NCBI GenBank assembly: GCA_947495775.1
Contig: CANMAQ010000001.1
Location: forward strand, 124,001-188,000
Length of the DNA stretch: 64,000 bases
From: Jejuia algarum
Lineage (GTDB): Bacteria > Bacteroidota > Bacteroidia > Flavobacteriales > Flavobacteriaceae
Direction of reading: 5' to 3'
The notes below the pieces were generated by a model. The model had not been told where the DNA came from. It saw nothing but the letters and a program-made list of their open reading frames with translations, and ran no database searches. Below, in pieces: positions 17,849 to 27,623 of the stretch. How positions within the stretch are numbered: the stretch's first letter is position 1; each line of letters begins with the position of its first letter. A program made the translations under genes and the position numbers.

Positions 17849-19603
17849 ATGTACAGAAGTCATAATTGCGGCGAATTAAGAGCTGCTCATATCAATACAG
17901 AAGTTACACTTTCAGGTTGGGTGCAACGCATCAAAGATTTAGGCGCCATTAATTGGGTTGTTCTTAGAGACCGCTACGGTTTAACCCAACTGGTGTTTGA
18001 TCAAGAACGCTCTGAAGCAGCACTCTTAGAACGTTCTCAAAAATTAGGCAGAGAGTTTGTCATCCAAATTAAAGGAACGGTTATAGAACGCGAATCTAAA
18101 AATAACGCCATGGCCACTGGAGACATTGAAATTTTAGTGTCTGAACTCACTATTCTTAACGAAGCTCAAACACCTCCTTTTACAATAGAAGACCAAACCG
18201 ATGGCGGCGAAGATTTAAGAATGAAATACCGCTATCTAGACATACGCCGTAATCCGGTTAAAGAAAGCCTTATTTTTAGACATAAAGTAACGCAAGAAGT
18301 TCGCAACTATTTATCTAAAGATGGGTTTATTGAAGTTGAAACCCCTTATCTCATCAAATCTACACCAGAAGGTGCTAGAGATTTCGTGGTCCCTTCTAGA
18401 ATGAATGAAGGTCAGTTTTATGCCTTGCCACAATCGCCTCAAACCTTCAAACAACTATTGATGGTAGGCGGTATGGATAAGTATTTTCAAATTGTAAAAT
18501 GCTTTAGAGATGAAGATTTACGTGCCGATAGACAACCAGAGTTCACACAAATAGACTGTGAAATGGCATTTATCGAGCAAGAAGATATTCTAAATGCTTT
18601 TGAAGGCCTTACCCGCCACCTTCTAAAAGAAATAAATGGTGTAGAGATTGAAAAGTTTCCACGCATGCTTTACGATGATGCCATGCGCCTTTATGGCAAT
18701 GACAAACCAGATATTCGTTTTGGGATGGCATTTGGTGAATTAAATGCAGTCGCGCAACATAAAGACTTCAAAGTCTTTAATTCTGCAGAACTTGTTGTAG
18801 GTATCGCTGTGCCTGGTGGTAACACCTATACCCGAAAAGACATCGACAAACTTATTTCTTGGGTAAAACGCCCGCAAGTAGGGGCTTTAGGAATGGTGTA
18901 TTGCCGTTGCAACGAAGATGGTTCTTATAAATCTTCTGTAGACAAATTTTACAACCAAGACGATTTGGCAAAATGGGCAGACGTTACTGGCGCCAAACCA
19001 GGAGACCTTATTTGCGTACTTTCTGGAGACACGAATAAAGTACGTGCACAATTAAGTGCTTTACGTATGGAACTGGCTGAGCGTTTAGAATTACGTAAAC
19101 CCGACGAATTTGCACCACTTTGGGTCATGGATTTTCCATTATTAGAATGGGACGAAGACACCGAACGTTACCATGCCATGCACCATCCATTTACAGCTCC
19201 AAAACCAGGGCAACTCGAATTATTAAAGACAGACCCAGGCGTTGTAAAAGCAAATGCTTACGATTTAGTACTTAATGGTAACGAAATAGGCGGTGGTTCT
19301 ATTAGAATACACGACAAAGCAACACAAGCCCTAATGTTCGATTATTTAGGCTTTACTCCAGAAGAAGCCAAAGCGCAATTTGGATTCCTTATGGATGCTT
19401 TTCAATACGGTGCACCACCACATGGTGGTTTGGCTTTTGGCTTAGACCGTTTGGTTGCCATTTTAGGCGGGCAAGAAACCATACGCGACTTTATAGCGTT
19501 TCCGAAAAACAACTCTGGACGCGATGTCATGATCGATGCGCCTGCGCCAATAGACGATGCGCAATTAGAGGAGTTAAGTTTAAAACTTAATGTAAAATCA
19601 TAA
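17849..19603 (+). CDS. aspS: Aspartate-tRNA ligase
   Basis: A 584-residue bacterial-type AspRS that charges tRNA-Asp. It has an N-terminal OB-fold anticodon domain (LSGWVQRIKDLGAINWVVLRDR), class II motif 2 (FRDEDLRADRQPEFTQID), a GAD insertion domain, and motif 3 (GLAFGLDRLVAILGG). The start at 17849 gives the standard MYRSHNCGEL N-terminus; the 12-residue extension upstream overlaps the promoter. It is monocistronic, with a strong terminator behind it. Confidence 0.97.
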   Translation: MYRSHNCGELRAAHINTEVTLSGWVQRIKDLGAINWVVLRDRYGLTQLVFDQERSEAALLERSQKLGREFVIQIKGTVIERESKNNAMATGDIEILVSELTILNEAQTPPFTIEDQTDGGEDLRMKYRYLDIRRNPVKESLIFRHKVTQEVRNYLSKDGFIEVETPYLIKSTPEGARDFVVPSRMNEGQFYALPQSPQTFKQLLMVGGMDKYFQIVKCFRDEDLRADRQPEFTQIDCEMAFIEQEDILNAFEGLTRHLLKEINGVEIEKFPRMLYDDAMRLYGNDKPDIRFGMAFGELNAVAQHKDFKVFNSAELVVGIAVPGGNTYTRKDIDKLISWVKRPQVGALGMVYCRCNEDGSYKSSVDKFYNQDDLAKWADVTGAKPGDLICVLSGDTNKVRAQLSALRMELAERLELRKPDEFAPLWVMDFPLLEWDEDTERYHAMHHPFTAPKPGQLELLKTDPGVVKANAYDLVLNGNEIGGGSIRIHDKATQALMFDYLGFTPEEAKAQFGFLMDAFQYGAPPHGGLAFGLDRLVAILGGQETIRDFIAFPKNNSGRDVMIDAPAPIDDAQLEELSLKLNVKS

Positions 19604-19608
19604 AACAA

Positions 19609-19636
19609 AAAAAATCCTGCTCGCGCGGGATTTTTT
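19609..19636. terminator. Terminator of aspS
   Basis: Hairpin AAAAAATCCTGC (19609-19620), loop TCGC, GCGGGATTTTTT (19625-19636), with one G-T pair, starting 6 bp after the stop. Confidence 0.9.
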
Positions 19637-19697
19637 ATTAATTTTATAAAAGCACCGATGTCTTATTCTAGCCTTATCCTAAAACCCAAGAACGCAC

Positions 19698-21479
19698 ATG
19701 AGTTTTAAAGGTGTTTTACGCAATTTTTTAATTTGGAAATACAAACATATTTCCGAACAACAATTTATATACATACTTAGCGTTCTTGTGGGCTTTTTAG
19801 CAGGAATAGGGACGGTTATCCTAAAAAATCTAACCCACTCCATACGCTACTTTTTTAACCTTTACATCTTTAAAGACTATCAAAGTTCATTATACTTCAT
19901 ACTCCCTATTATTGGATTGCTATTGGTCTACATTATAAAACAAACTTTTTTAAAAAAACATATTGGGCACGGCATTTCTACAACACTACATGCCGTTTCC
20001 AAACTTAACGGCATCATACCCCGTTATAACATTTACGCTGCTCTAATTACGGCGCCTTTAACTGTAGGCTTTGGGGGGTCTGTAGGGTTACAAGGGCCTG
20101 CTGTGAGTGTAGGAGCTGCGCTAGGCTCTAACGCTGCACGTTTATTTCATATGAACACCAAAACGCGCCTGTTACTTATTGCTTGTGCTGCTACTGGTGC
20201 TATGGCTTCTATGTTTAAGGCCCCTATAGCAGCCATTGTATTTGCTATAGAAATATTTAGTTTAGACATTGCCTTTGGTGCATTAATTCCTCTCCTACTC
20301 GCTTCTGTTGCTGCAATACTAACGTCTTATTTCTTTCTTGGTACAGATGTCTTACTCCGTTTTAAATTAACAGACACCTTTCAAATAGAAGATATAGGTT
20401 TCTATGCTCTACTTGCTGTGGCGACTGGTTTTATATCTGTATACTACTCTAAAGTATTCTTTGGAATTACCAACTATTTTAAAACATTTAACAGCAGGGC
20501 CAAACGTCTATTAATAGGGGGACTCGCTATCGGTACCATGCTCTATATCGTCCCTCCCCTATATGGTGAAGGTTATGGTATCATGAACAATTTGCTTAAA
20601 GGAGACCATATCGCTGCTATAGGGCGTACACCTTTCGATTTAGATTTAGAGAATATTTGGATTGTTATAGGACTTTTATTGGGCATTACAGTTTTTAAAG
20701 CCATTGCGATGACCACAACTTTTGGTGCTGGTGGCGTAGGCGGTGTATTTATTCCAACCCTTGTAATGGGAAGTGCCTTAGGAAATGCATTTGCTAAAAT
20801 TATTAACCATATGGGACTGCATTTTCAAGTCTCAGAATCTAATTTTACGTTAATTGGGATGACAGGGCTAATGGCAGGTGTTTTACATGCCCCATTAACC
20901 GCCATTTTCTTAATTGCAGAAATAACAGGAGGTTACGAACTGTTTGTGCCTTTAATGCTAGTATCGGCCATATCCTTTGCCATTACCAAATATTATGTCC
21001 CGCACTCTATTTACACCTTAAAATTGGCCAAACGTGGTGAACTTATTACTTACGATAAGGATAAAAACGTGCTTATGATGTTAGAAATAGATAAGGTTAT
21101 TGAAACTAATTTCGTCATTCTAAACCCCGAAATGAAGCTAGGAGACGTTTTAAAAAATGCCGTAGCCAAATCGTCTAGAAATCATTTTCCTGTAGTTAAC
21201 GCAACTAACGAGTTTTTAGGCGTACTACGCCTAGACGACATAAGACACCTCATGTTTAATACAGAACTTTATGATAAAGTAGATGTAGAAAGCTTAATGA
21301 ATGCTAGCGCGGGGCTCATTACATATGAAAAAGATACCATGAGCACTATAATGGATAAATTTAAAACCAGTGGTGCTTGGAATTTACCAGTTCTAAAAAA
21401 CGGCAAGTATTATGGATACATCTCTAAATCGAAATTACTAACGGCTTACAGACGCCAATTGATTAATGTGACACACTAA
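19698..21479 (+). CDS. CLC-family chloride channel/transporter with CBS domains
   Basis: A 593-residue membrane protein with the CLC core (about residues 20-430) and two C-terminal CBS domains (about 445-590). The selectivity segments are GSVGLQGPAVS (125-136) and GVGGVFIPTLVMG. The gating position (CLC-ec1 Glu148) is Gln132, codon CAA at 20091, and the internal proton-glutamate position (Glu203) is Ile186. Both changes point to a passive anion channel rather than a proton-coupled exchanger; that is inference from studied family members. Its stop is 30 bp before the DUF1801 gene, so the two may be cotranscribed. Confidence 0.92.
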   Translation: MSFKGVLRNFLIWKYKHISEQQFIYILSVLVGFLAGIGTVILKNLTHSIRYFFNLYIFKDYQSSLYFILPIIGLLLVYIIKQTFLKKHIGHGISTTLHAVSKLNGIIPRYNIYAALITAPLTVGFGGSVGLQGPAVSVGAALGSNAARLFHMNTKTRLLLIACAATGAMASMFKAPIAAIVFAIEIFSLDIAFGALIPLLLASVAAILTSYFFLGTDVLLRFKLTDTFQIEDIGFYALLAVATGFISVYYSKVFFGITNYFKTFNSRAKRLLIGGLAIGTMLYIVPPLYGEGYGIMNNLLKGDHIAAIGRTPFDLDLENIWIVIGLLLGITVFKAIAMTTTFGAGGVGGVFIPTLVMGSALGNAFAKIINHMGLHFQVSESNFTLIGMTGLMAGVLHAPLTAIFLIAEITGGYELFVPLMLVSAISFAITKYYVPHSIYTLKLAKRGELITYDKDKNVLMMLEIDKVIETNFVILNPEMKLGDVLKNAVAKSSRNHFPVVNATNEFLGVLRLDDIRHLMFNTELYDKVDVESLMNASAGLITYEKDTMSTIMDKFKTSGAWNLPVLKNGKYYGYISKSKLLTAYRRQLINVTH

Positions 21480-21509
21480 CATAAAAATGAAGCAAACCTG
21501 TATTTCAAA

Positions 21510-21938
21510 ATGACAGCCTTAGTAGTACACGAAAATCCAGAAGTTGCCACTATTTTTAAACGGTATCAAGCCCCTATAAAAGAAAAACTATTAGCCCTAA
21601 GGGCTTTAATTATTGAAACCGCACAAGAAATAGATGCGGTTACATCCTTAGAGGAAACCTTAAAATGGGGAGAGCCTAGTTATATATCTCCTATTGGAAG
21701 TACCATTAGAATTAATTGTAAATCGAAACAGCCCAATTTGTATGCGATGTATTTCCAATGTACCAGCAAACTTATCCCCACATTCAAAATACGATTTAAC
21801 CACGAATTGAATTTTGAAGGTAATCGTGCCATCGTATTCGATATTAAAGATGAGCTTCCTGTAACAATCTTAAAATACTGTATTAAAGCAGGCTTAACCT
21901 ATCATAAGGTAAAACACTTGCCACATTTAGGCATTTAA
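21510..21938 (+). CDS. DUF1801 family protein
   Basis: A 142-residue soluble protein of the YdhG/DUF1801 type: an N-terminal helix pair (VATIFKRYQAPIKEKLLALR) followed by the EETLKWGEPSY motif and a beta-sheet region (LYAMYFQC). The function of the family is not established. It starts 30 bp after the CLC gene. Confidence 0.85.
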   Translation: MTALVVHENPEVATIFKRYQAPIKEKLLALRALIIETAQEIDAVTSLEETLKWGEPSYISPIGSTIRINCKSKQPNLYAMYFQCTSKLIPTFKIRFNHELNFEGNRAIVFDIKDELPVTILKYCIKAGLTYHKVKHLPHLGI

Positions 21939-22000
21939 CCCGCTTTATACCTACACTATCTATGAGGTTAAATCGGGGTTAAAACTCAATTATTTCTTCG

Positions 22001-22008
22001 TAGCTTTG
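22001..22008 (+). promoter_or_regulatory. -7 element of the small membrane protein gene
   Basis: TAGCTTTG matches TAnnTTTG, 17 bp before the ATG at 22026. Confidence 0.55.
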
Positions 22009-22025
22009 CGTTTAAGATTTATAGT

Positions 22026-22262
22026 ATGAAGTATCTTATTATCGTATTGTTTTTAATTGCAGGAGGATTAATCGCATATGGGTTCTTATTCGCCAATGAA
22101 ATACCTCAAAAATTCATAGGCTCTGGCGTTGCACTACTCTTTCTAATCGCCTTTCCCCTATTTGCGTATTACCGCTGGAAAGATAGAGACCTGAAAGACT
22201 ATATGCTTACCAAAGAAAACTTAGATAAAATGCGCGAGAATCAAAACGCCTCGAAGCGTTAA
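22026..22262 (+). CDS. Small two-helix membrane protein
   Basis: A 78-residue protein with two hydrophobic helices (residues about 2-24 and 32-48) and a charged C-terminus (RWKDRDLKDYMLTKENLDKMRENQ). No family is recognised. A good -7 element lies at the right distance, and the length and helix arrangement are typical of conserved flavobacterial small proteins. Its end overlaps the stop of convergent tadA by 4 bp. Confidence 0.7.
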   Translation: MKYLIIVLFLIAGGLIAYGFLFANEIPQKFIGSGVALLFLIAFPLFAYYRWKDRDLKDYMLTKENLDKMRENQNASKR

Positions 22263-22708
22263 CTTAAATTACGCTTTTCTATAAAAAAACGTTTTAACAA
22301 ACGACTGGCTTCTTCTTCAAGTATACCACCTTTTAGCGTCGTTTTAGGGTGTAATTTTGTTTGCAATGCAATACAGCCCCGTTCTAGGTCGCGTGCGCCG
22401 TAAACAACATGAGATATTTGACTCCAATACAAAGCCCCTGCGCACATTTGGCAAGGCTCTAAAGTGACATATAAGGTGCATTTTTTTAAATACTTCCCCC
22501 CAAGGTAATTGGCTGCAGCGGTTATCGCTTGCATTTCGGCATGTGCAGTAACATCGGTTAAGGTTTCGGTGAGATTATGGCCTCTTGCTATAATGGTATT
22601 ATCGACTACAATAACAGCACCAACAGGAATTTCACCTTTTTCAAACGCTATTTCTGCCTCTTGCAAGGCTTTTTTCATAAAGTAAGTATCATCAAATGGG
22701 TCTATCAT
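22259..22708 (-). CDS. tadA: tRNA-specific adenosine deaminase
   Basis: A 149-residue zinc deaminase that converts A34 to inosine in tRNA-Arg(ACG). It has HAEMQAI (zinc His and catalytic Glu) at about residues 57-63 and PCQMCAGAL (zinc Cys pair), with GHNLTETLTDVTAHAE typical of TadA rather than of guanine or cytidine deaminases. Length is normal. Confidence 0.93.
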   Translation of the reverse strand: MIDPFDDTYFMKKALQEAEIAFEKGEIPVGAVIVVDNTIIARGHNLTETLTDVTAHAEMQAITAAANYLGGKYLKKCTLYVTLEPCQMCAGALYWSQISHVVYGARDLERGCIALQTKLHPKTTLKGGILEEEASRLLKRFFIEKRNLS

Positions 22709-22721
22709 ACCCGCAAAGCTA

Positions 22722-24299
22722 TCAAAATTTATCTTTATAACTACGTGACAAAGGAATTTGAGACTTATCTATTAGCTCTAATTTTGTTGGGTGTACTTGT
22801 TTTACAAAATTGGCATTCACTATAAACGATCTGTGACAGCGTATAAAATTTGGTGGTAATTCCTCCTTAATAGCACTTAGTTTACCACGTACCAAATGGC
22901 TTTTTCCATTGCTTGTATAGACGTTAAGGTAATGGTCTTCCGATTTTATGTAAACCAAATCAGAGATATACACCTTGGTTTTGTCTTTTAAAATAATATG
23001 GTTTTTAATGACAATACTTTTTAATTCATCTATTTTTTGAAGTGTCTCAGACTGTTCTTCTTCTAAAGCAGCACTTTTCTTCTTATAACGCTTATACAAA
23101 TAAAAGGATACAATAAACAATAGAGAAACCACCCCAAAAATAGGTAACATAGTAAATAACCGCGACTCTAGAGTTGCTACTTGTTTTGATGTTTGCTCTA
23201 ATGCTTTCACTTTATCCTCGTAATTATAAGTTGCTTCTATTTTTAAAATTTCTCTAGCATGAGCTTTTTGGTCTAACTGCGCTTTAACCTCATGCATGCG
23301 TTTTAAATAAAATAAGGCGCTATCGCTTTCATGCAGCTCTTCGTAGCACTTGTACAGCCATTCGTAGGTGTACATAACCATAAGCGGTTCCTTATCGCGC
23401 TTTAAGTCTTTTTTAAAAAACGGAATCGCTTTCTCGTAATCTCCATTTTTATACAAATTCACATGCCTATTAAATTCTAAACCTTTGATGCCTTTTTGAG
23501 CATACCAATATGGAATTGTCTTGTAAATTTCGAGGGCTTTGGTATTGTATAGATTTGCTTTTTTATAGTCTTTAAGCCAGTGAGACAAATAAATGCCATA
23601 AAGTTGATGAAACTGAGCTTTAAGCATAGGGCAACTTTCTAAGATAATATTAGAATATCCCTTTTTAAAAAGAGCTTCCATACTTTTAATATCTGAAGCA
23701 CTAAAATTTTGTTCTAAATACATAAACTTATATCCTATCAAAATATAGTTATACCAGTGTTTATCTACTAGGGACATTCTTGAATAATTCTCATATTCTT
23801 TTAAAAAAAATCTGGTACTTTTTATATCTCTACAAGCATAAAGCACATGCATATTTGCCTTAAACAATATTTCTGAAATAAGCATTGTGTCCTTTAGTTG
23901 TTTTGCAGATTTTAGAAGTGAAAAATACTGCTCAGATATAATTTCGTTTTTACTAAAATCCTTTTCTAGAGACATGTAATCTGTCTTAAGAAGTTTCAAA
24001 ACAACTTGTTTTCTTTTATAATAAGTCGTTTCTAAAGTGGCTTCTATATTTAAGGGAAGTAATTTACCTTTTTCGATATATGTTATATAATTTTCGAATA
24101 ATGATTTAATTTGAATATTTTTAACCTTATTAGTCATTAATGAAGCAACTTTAACGTCATAACACCTTAAAGCAACAAAAGCACTATCTATATAGTTTTG
24201 GCTGCTAATAGCAAAACTATAAAAACCTAAAATCAAAATTATTACGACTTCCCTTAGCTTGGCTGATTTAACGTCCGCCTCGATAAGCTGGTCTCCCAT
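22722..24299 (-). CDS. TPR-type membrane regulator with cytoplasmic LytTR DNA-binding domain
   Basis: About 525 residues from the ATG at 24297-24299. It has an N-terminal signal or anchor (VVIILILGFYSFAISSQ), a helical repeat region resembling TPRs (about 60-370), one membrane helix (LFTMLPIFGVVSLLFIVSFY), a coiled segment, and a C-terminal LytTR domain (VYISDLVYIKSEDHYLNVYT, FIRCHRSFIVN). This is a one-component sensor-regulator: periplasmic repeats outside, DNA-binding domain inside. The start overlaps the previous gene by 32 bp; the longer frame to 24401 overlaps more and places 34 extra residues before the signal. It is the last gene of the cluster from 27860. Confidence 0.8.
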   Translation of the reverse strand: MGDQLIEADVKSAKLREVVIILILGFYSFAISSQNYIDSAFVALRCYDVKVASLMTNKVKNIQIKSLFENYITYIEKGKLLPLNIEATLETTYYKRKQVVLKLLKTDYMSLEKDFSKNEIISEQYFSLLKSAKQLKDTMLISEILFKANMHVLYACRDIKSTRFFLKEYENYSRMSLVDKHWYNYILIGYKFMYLEQNFSASDIKSMEALFKKGYSNIILESCPMLKAQFHQLYGIYLSHWLKDYKKANLYNTKALEIYKTIPYWYAQKGIKGLEFNRHVNLYKNGDYEKAIPFFKKDLKRDKEPLMVMYTYEWLYKCYEELHESDSALFYLKRMHEVKAQLDQKAHAREILKIEATYNYEDKVKALEQTSKQVATLESRLFTMLPIFGVVSLLFIVSFYLYKRYKKKSAALEEEQSETLQKIDELKSIVIKNHIILKDKTKVYISDLVYIKSEDHYLNVYTSNGKSHLVRGKLSAIKEELPPNFIRCHRSFIVNANFVKQVHPTKLELIDKSQIPLSRSYKDKF

Positions 24300-24960
24300 T
24301 ACATTCGTAACCGCCTCCAATAGCAATTCCAGCATCTTCTGGCGAGATACTCGCACATCCCATAAATTCCAAAACACTTGTCCTTGTAGCATCTCTAACA
24401 TAAAAGTTTATTGTTGCATCTTCATGTATAAAAAATGGTTTTTCAAGGGTATTCCTGCCATAAGTATAGTCTAAACTATCGTCCTCGGTAGGCCTATCTC
24501 CCTTTATCAAATCGAAAACAATTTTTATTTCTTTATCATGGCTTGTGTTTAACAGTTGTACCTTGCCAATTTTATAATTCCTAACAGGAACTCCATTTAT
24601 TTCATCATCTAAATCTAAGAAAAAATGTTTTACTTCTAATGAATCAACCTGATAAACCGAATCACTTACGCTTTTCCCATTAAATCTACCTAAAATAGAA
24701 TATGCGTTATGATTTTCAGAAGGAATATCCTCTCCAAACTTGGTTTTGTCTGCAAAGCAGGGTTGAAAAACTAAAGTTTGAAAACTGCAGTGATCTTCTA
24801 TATTGTAATAGAGTATCGATTTCCCTAAATTAGAGTAATTAGGAAAAACACTCCTTTTCGAACACGTCTTTGCCTCATTAATTCTTTTGCAACAAGATGT
24901 CATCCCCATAATAATTATAATTATAAGTGCTATTTTAAAAGTTTGTTTTTTTGCTTTCAT
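24268..24960 (-). CDS. Hypothetical lipoprotein
   Basis: A 230-residue protein with a lipoprotein signal (KIALIIIIIMGMTSCC, Cys23) and a Cys-containing, beta-rich body with no recognised domain. It starts 2 bp after the astacin-like protease gene and overlaps the start of the LytTR regulator, so it belongs to the same operon. The C-terminus is Gly-rich (GIAIGGGYECNGRPAYRGGR). Confidence 0.75.
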   Translation of the reverse strand: MKAKKQTFKIALIIIIIMGMTSCCKRINEAKTCSKRSVFPNYSNLGKSILYYNIEDHCSFQTLVFQPCFADKTKFGEDIPSENHNAYSILGRFNGKSVSDSVYQVDSLEVKHFFLDLDDEINGVPVRNYKIGKVQLLNTSHDKEIKIVFDLIKGDRPTEDDSLDYTYGRNTLEKPFFIHEDATINFYVRDATRTSVLEFMGCASISPEDAGIAIGGGYECNGRPAYRGGR

Positions 24961-24962
24961 AT

Positions 24963-25928
24963 TTAATTTTGATTTATAATTGGATAATAATTAAAGGCTC
25001 CTAAAGAATCTAAATAAGTAAACTTCAATTCTTTATCACCTATGCCATTACAAAAATAATGCATTATAGATTTTTGATCATAAGGGGGAAATCTTATTAT
25101 ATTGTAGACAGAGGGCTCTTTACAATCTAAATCGGAAGACATGACATGCTCATGTAAAAACCCCAATGTGTGTCCTATTTCATGCCTAAACACACCTACC
25201 TTGTCGTATGTAGTATCAGAAAAATATGTAGAGGTAATAAAAATATTTTTTTCATATTTTGGTAAACTGGGTAAGGGCAAAAATGAAAAAGCTAAATCCA
25301 CGCCGTTATCATTAGCTATTTTTCTTATTACAAAAGTTAATTCTTCGGGAAAAGATCGACCTTCCAATATACTATCTAAATGTTGTAGATGAATAAACTT
25401 TACATCACATATACCTTCCCAATTACGAGATGCTTCATACATATTGTCCTTAACAATATCATACTCCTTCAAATTCTCACCAAAAGAAGATTTATCAATA
25501 GCGTATTTCATATTTGAATGCTCTCTCTGCTTTATAATATCTCCATCAATTCTAAAACCTCTAATTTTAGGTCCTGATTTATTAATCCCGTACACAGAAT
25601 CAAATGCTTTTATTTCTCTTAATTGCGCTCTATACTGATAATATTCGTTTTTTCTCATTAATAGATCTCCTTCCACTACATAATAAATACTGTCATGAAT
25701 TTCTACCGTATGAGGTTTGTTAACCTTTTTACTACTCTCATAATTAAATGTTCTGCCGTCATTTATTTTTTCTAAAGAAATGAACAAAAAATTACCTACT
25801 GTATCTATAGTCCTAAATTTAAAATCGTTTAAATGTTCTTCTTTAAAATTCAAATGTTTTGAATTATTACACCTAAACAAGAGAAAAATAAATAATACTT
25901 GAATTGTTTTTAAAATAATAGAATTCAT
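24963..25928 (-). CDS. Astacin-like zinc metalloprotease, lipoprotein
   Basis: A 321-residue protein with a hydrophobic signal ending in LLFRC (possible lipidated Cys20; the Arg before Cys is unusual). The catalytic signature HEIGHTLGFLHE at residues 249-260 matches astacin HExxHxxGxxHE exactly, and SIMHY at 287-291 is the astacin Met-turn. The residues before the catalytic domain could act as a pro-region. It would act in the periplasm or at the surface. It lies between the coiled-coil protein at 25960 and the lipoprotein at 24268, with gaps of 31 and 2 bp. Confidence 0.85.
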   Translation of the reverse strand: MNSIILKTIQVLFIFLLFRCNNSKHLNFKEEHLNDFKFRTIDTVGNFLFISLEKINDGRTFNYESSKKVNKPHTVEIHDSIYYVVEGDLLMRKNEYYQYRAQLREIKAFDSVYGINKSGPKIRGFRIDGDIIKQREHSNMKYAIDKSSFGENLKEYDIVKDNMYEASRNWEGICDVKFIHLQHLDSILEGRSFPEELTFVIRKIANDNGVDLAFSFLPLPSLPKYEKNIFITSTYFSDTTYDKVGVFRHEIGHTLGFLHEHVMSSDLDCKEPSVYNIIRFPPYDQKSIMHYFCNGIGDKELKFTYLDSLGAFNYYPIINQN

Positions 25929-25959
25929 TTTAACATCAATTTATTAATTAGAAACTCTA

Positions 25960-27609
25960 TTATTTTTCTTGAGATTTTACCTTCCCCAAATTGTACGTAA
26001 TTCCAAAAAAGTGTCCTAATTGTAATTTTTCTACGGTTGGGATGGTGTCGCTCGTTAAATTTTCTACAGCAGTAGTGCCGTCGGCAACAAATGGTGTTTG
26101 TAAGGTTTCTGCTCTGCCAACAGACAATCCATAATGCAGTACAAAACGTGCCATTTTCCCTAAAACAAGTCCGCCACCTGCTAAAATCTGAAATTTTTGA
26201 TCATTCGTAAGCATCGCTCCAAAACTAAATGTAGGTTTTACCCAACCACCTGTACGGTAAGATAAATTTGCAACACTTCCAAAACCATAGTCAACGTCTC
26301 CTAAAATGGTTTCGTTAATCACTTGAAAAGTCCCTGTATCGTTAGTTTTTTCAGATATGTTATAATCACGATCTCTAATCGTTGATAAAAACACCCCTGC
26401 GCTAATGTCTATTTTAAAGCCTCCTTTCACCCAAAGATTATACGATGCTTCATCAGAAGTTGCATCTCCTTCTTCTTTTGTGGTTCGTTTTAAGTTTAGT
26501 GTTAAAGCATCTATATTTTTACCATTAAGATCTATTGGAAAACTGTAGTTAGCAAGTTTTACAGAAAATAAAGAATGTAAAGTTTCATTAATCGTTTTAA
26601 GAACAGGGCTATATGTCCTTGCTAATTCTTCATTATAAATTTTAGCATTTTTTTGAGATAATTTACCCTTTAACTTATAACTTTCATTATTTATTGATTT
26701 GGTAATAGCTTTAGCGTCTTCTAAAAATACCGCTCTTTTAATTTTCAAATCTTGTTGGTCTAGATAGTCTTCTGATTTAATTTGAACAAAATACCTATTT
26801 ATAATTTTTAGCAAGTCTTTTTGTTGTGATGTGTAATACTCTATTTGAAATATGCCATATTCTAAAATGTTTTTTTCATTAAAAACGTCGAGTCTTTTTC
26901 TTTCATTTAAGAACGTTTCTAACCGTTCATGTAGTACTTTTTGAGCAGCAAAAAGTACTTCTTTCTTCTTTTTGTTTTTTTCTAATTTAATTTTCTGACT
27001 TGCAATTTGTTGTTTAAGATTTTCAACTAATTGCTCTTGTTTGCTGAATGCTTCTGAAAGATCAAAATTTATAGTATTTAAACGTTTCCCTCTTATTGTA
27101 CTATTGGCAACAAATGCTTTATTATCAGCACTAAATTTAAATTGAGATTTATAAAGATTAATTTGTTTTTTCTCTTTTTGAAGTTCTTTTTCTAAAATAT
27201 TCAGCTTGTTTTCAATATCAATAGTGGTAATATTACTTTTTTCAATAACTTCAGTAATCGAATCTAAAGGTGCTACATTTATATTTTCTTCTTCATCGTT
27301 TGTATCATCAATTGTCTTAGGTTTTAATTTTTTTTCTAAACTATTACCAAAATCTTCTTTCGTATCATTAAACAAATCTAATACACTGCTATTTAACTGA
27401 TAAGTATATTTAAAAGGATTTGTATTTTTAAGTTGAAATTGCACAAGCGCATTGTGTTTTATTTTCAATCGTTTATTAGCACATACATTTTTACCTTCAA
27501 TTTTAAAGGCCTTCGCTGAAGGTGTTCCAACATCTAAGGTAACTACGGCATTATCTTGTGCATGTATTATACTGGTTACAAGTATGACTAGAATTAAATA
27601 TTTTCTCAT
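25960..27609 (-). CDS. Exported coiled-coil protein with beta-rich C-terminus
   Basis: A 549-residue protein from the ATG at 27607-27609, which begins a signal peptide (RKYLILVILVTSIIHAQ); the frame also extends six residues upstream. The first 100 residues are beta-rich, then long charged coiled coils run from about 115 to 330 (NILEKELQKEKKQINLYKSQ). The C-terminal 170 residues have alternating strands (FKIDISAGVFLSTIRDRDYN, FVLHYGLSVGR) like an outer-membrane barrel. No family is recognised. It starts 14 bp after the 78-residue gene. Confidence 0.75.
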   Translation of the reverse strand: MRKYLILVILVTSIIHAQDNAVVTLDVGTPSAKAFKIEGKNVCANKRLKIKHNALVQFQLKNTNPFKYTYQLNSSVLDLFNDTKEDFGNSLEKKLKPKTIDDTNDEEENINVAPLDSITEVIEKSNITTIDIENKLNILEKELQKEKKQINLYKSQFKFSADNKAFVANSTIRGKRLNTINFDLSEAFSKQEQLVENLKQQIASQKIKLEKNKKKKEVLFAAQKVLHERLETFLNERKRLDVFNEKNILEYGIFQIEYYTSQQKDLLKIINRYFVQIKSEDYLDQQDLKIKRAVFLEDAKAITKSINNESYKLKGKLSQKNAKIYNEELARTYSPVLKTINETLHSLFSVKLANYSFPIDLNGKNIDALTLNLKRTTKEEGDATSDEASYNLWVKGGFKIDISAGVFLSTIRDRDYNISEKTNDTGTFQVINETILGDVDYGFGSVANLSYRTGGWVKPTFSFGAMLTNDQKFQILAGGGLVLGKMARFVLHYGLSVGRAETLQTPFVADGTTAVENLTSDTIPTVEKLQLGHFFGITYNLGKVKSQEK

Positions 27610-27623
27610 GATATTACTTATTT

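Noticed and set aside
24300..24401. N-terminal extension of the LytTR regulator frame
   Set aside because: It lies inside the upstream lipoprotein gene and has no signal peptide character; the signal-like segment begins after it.
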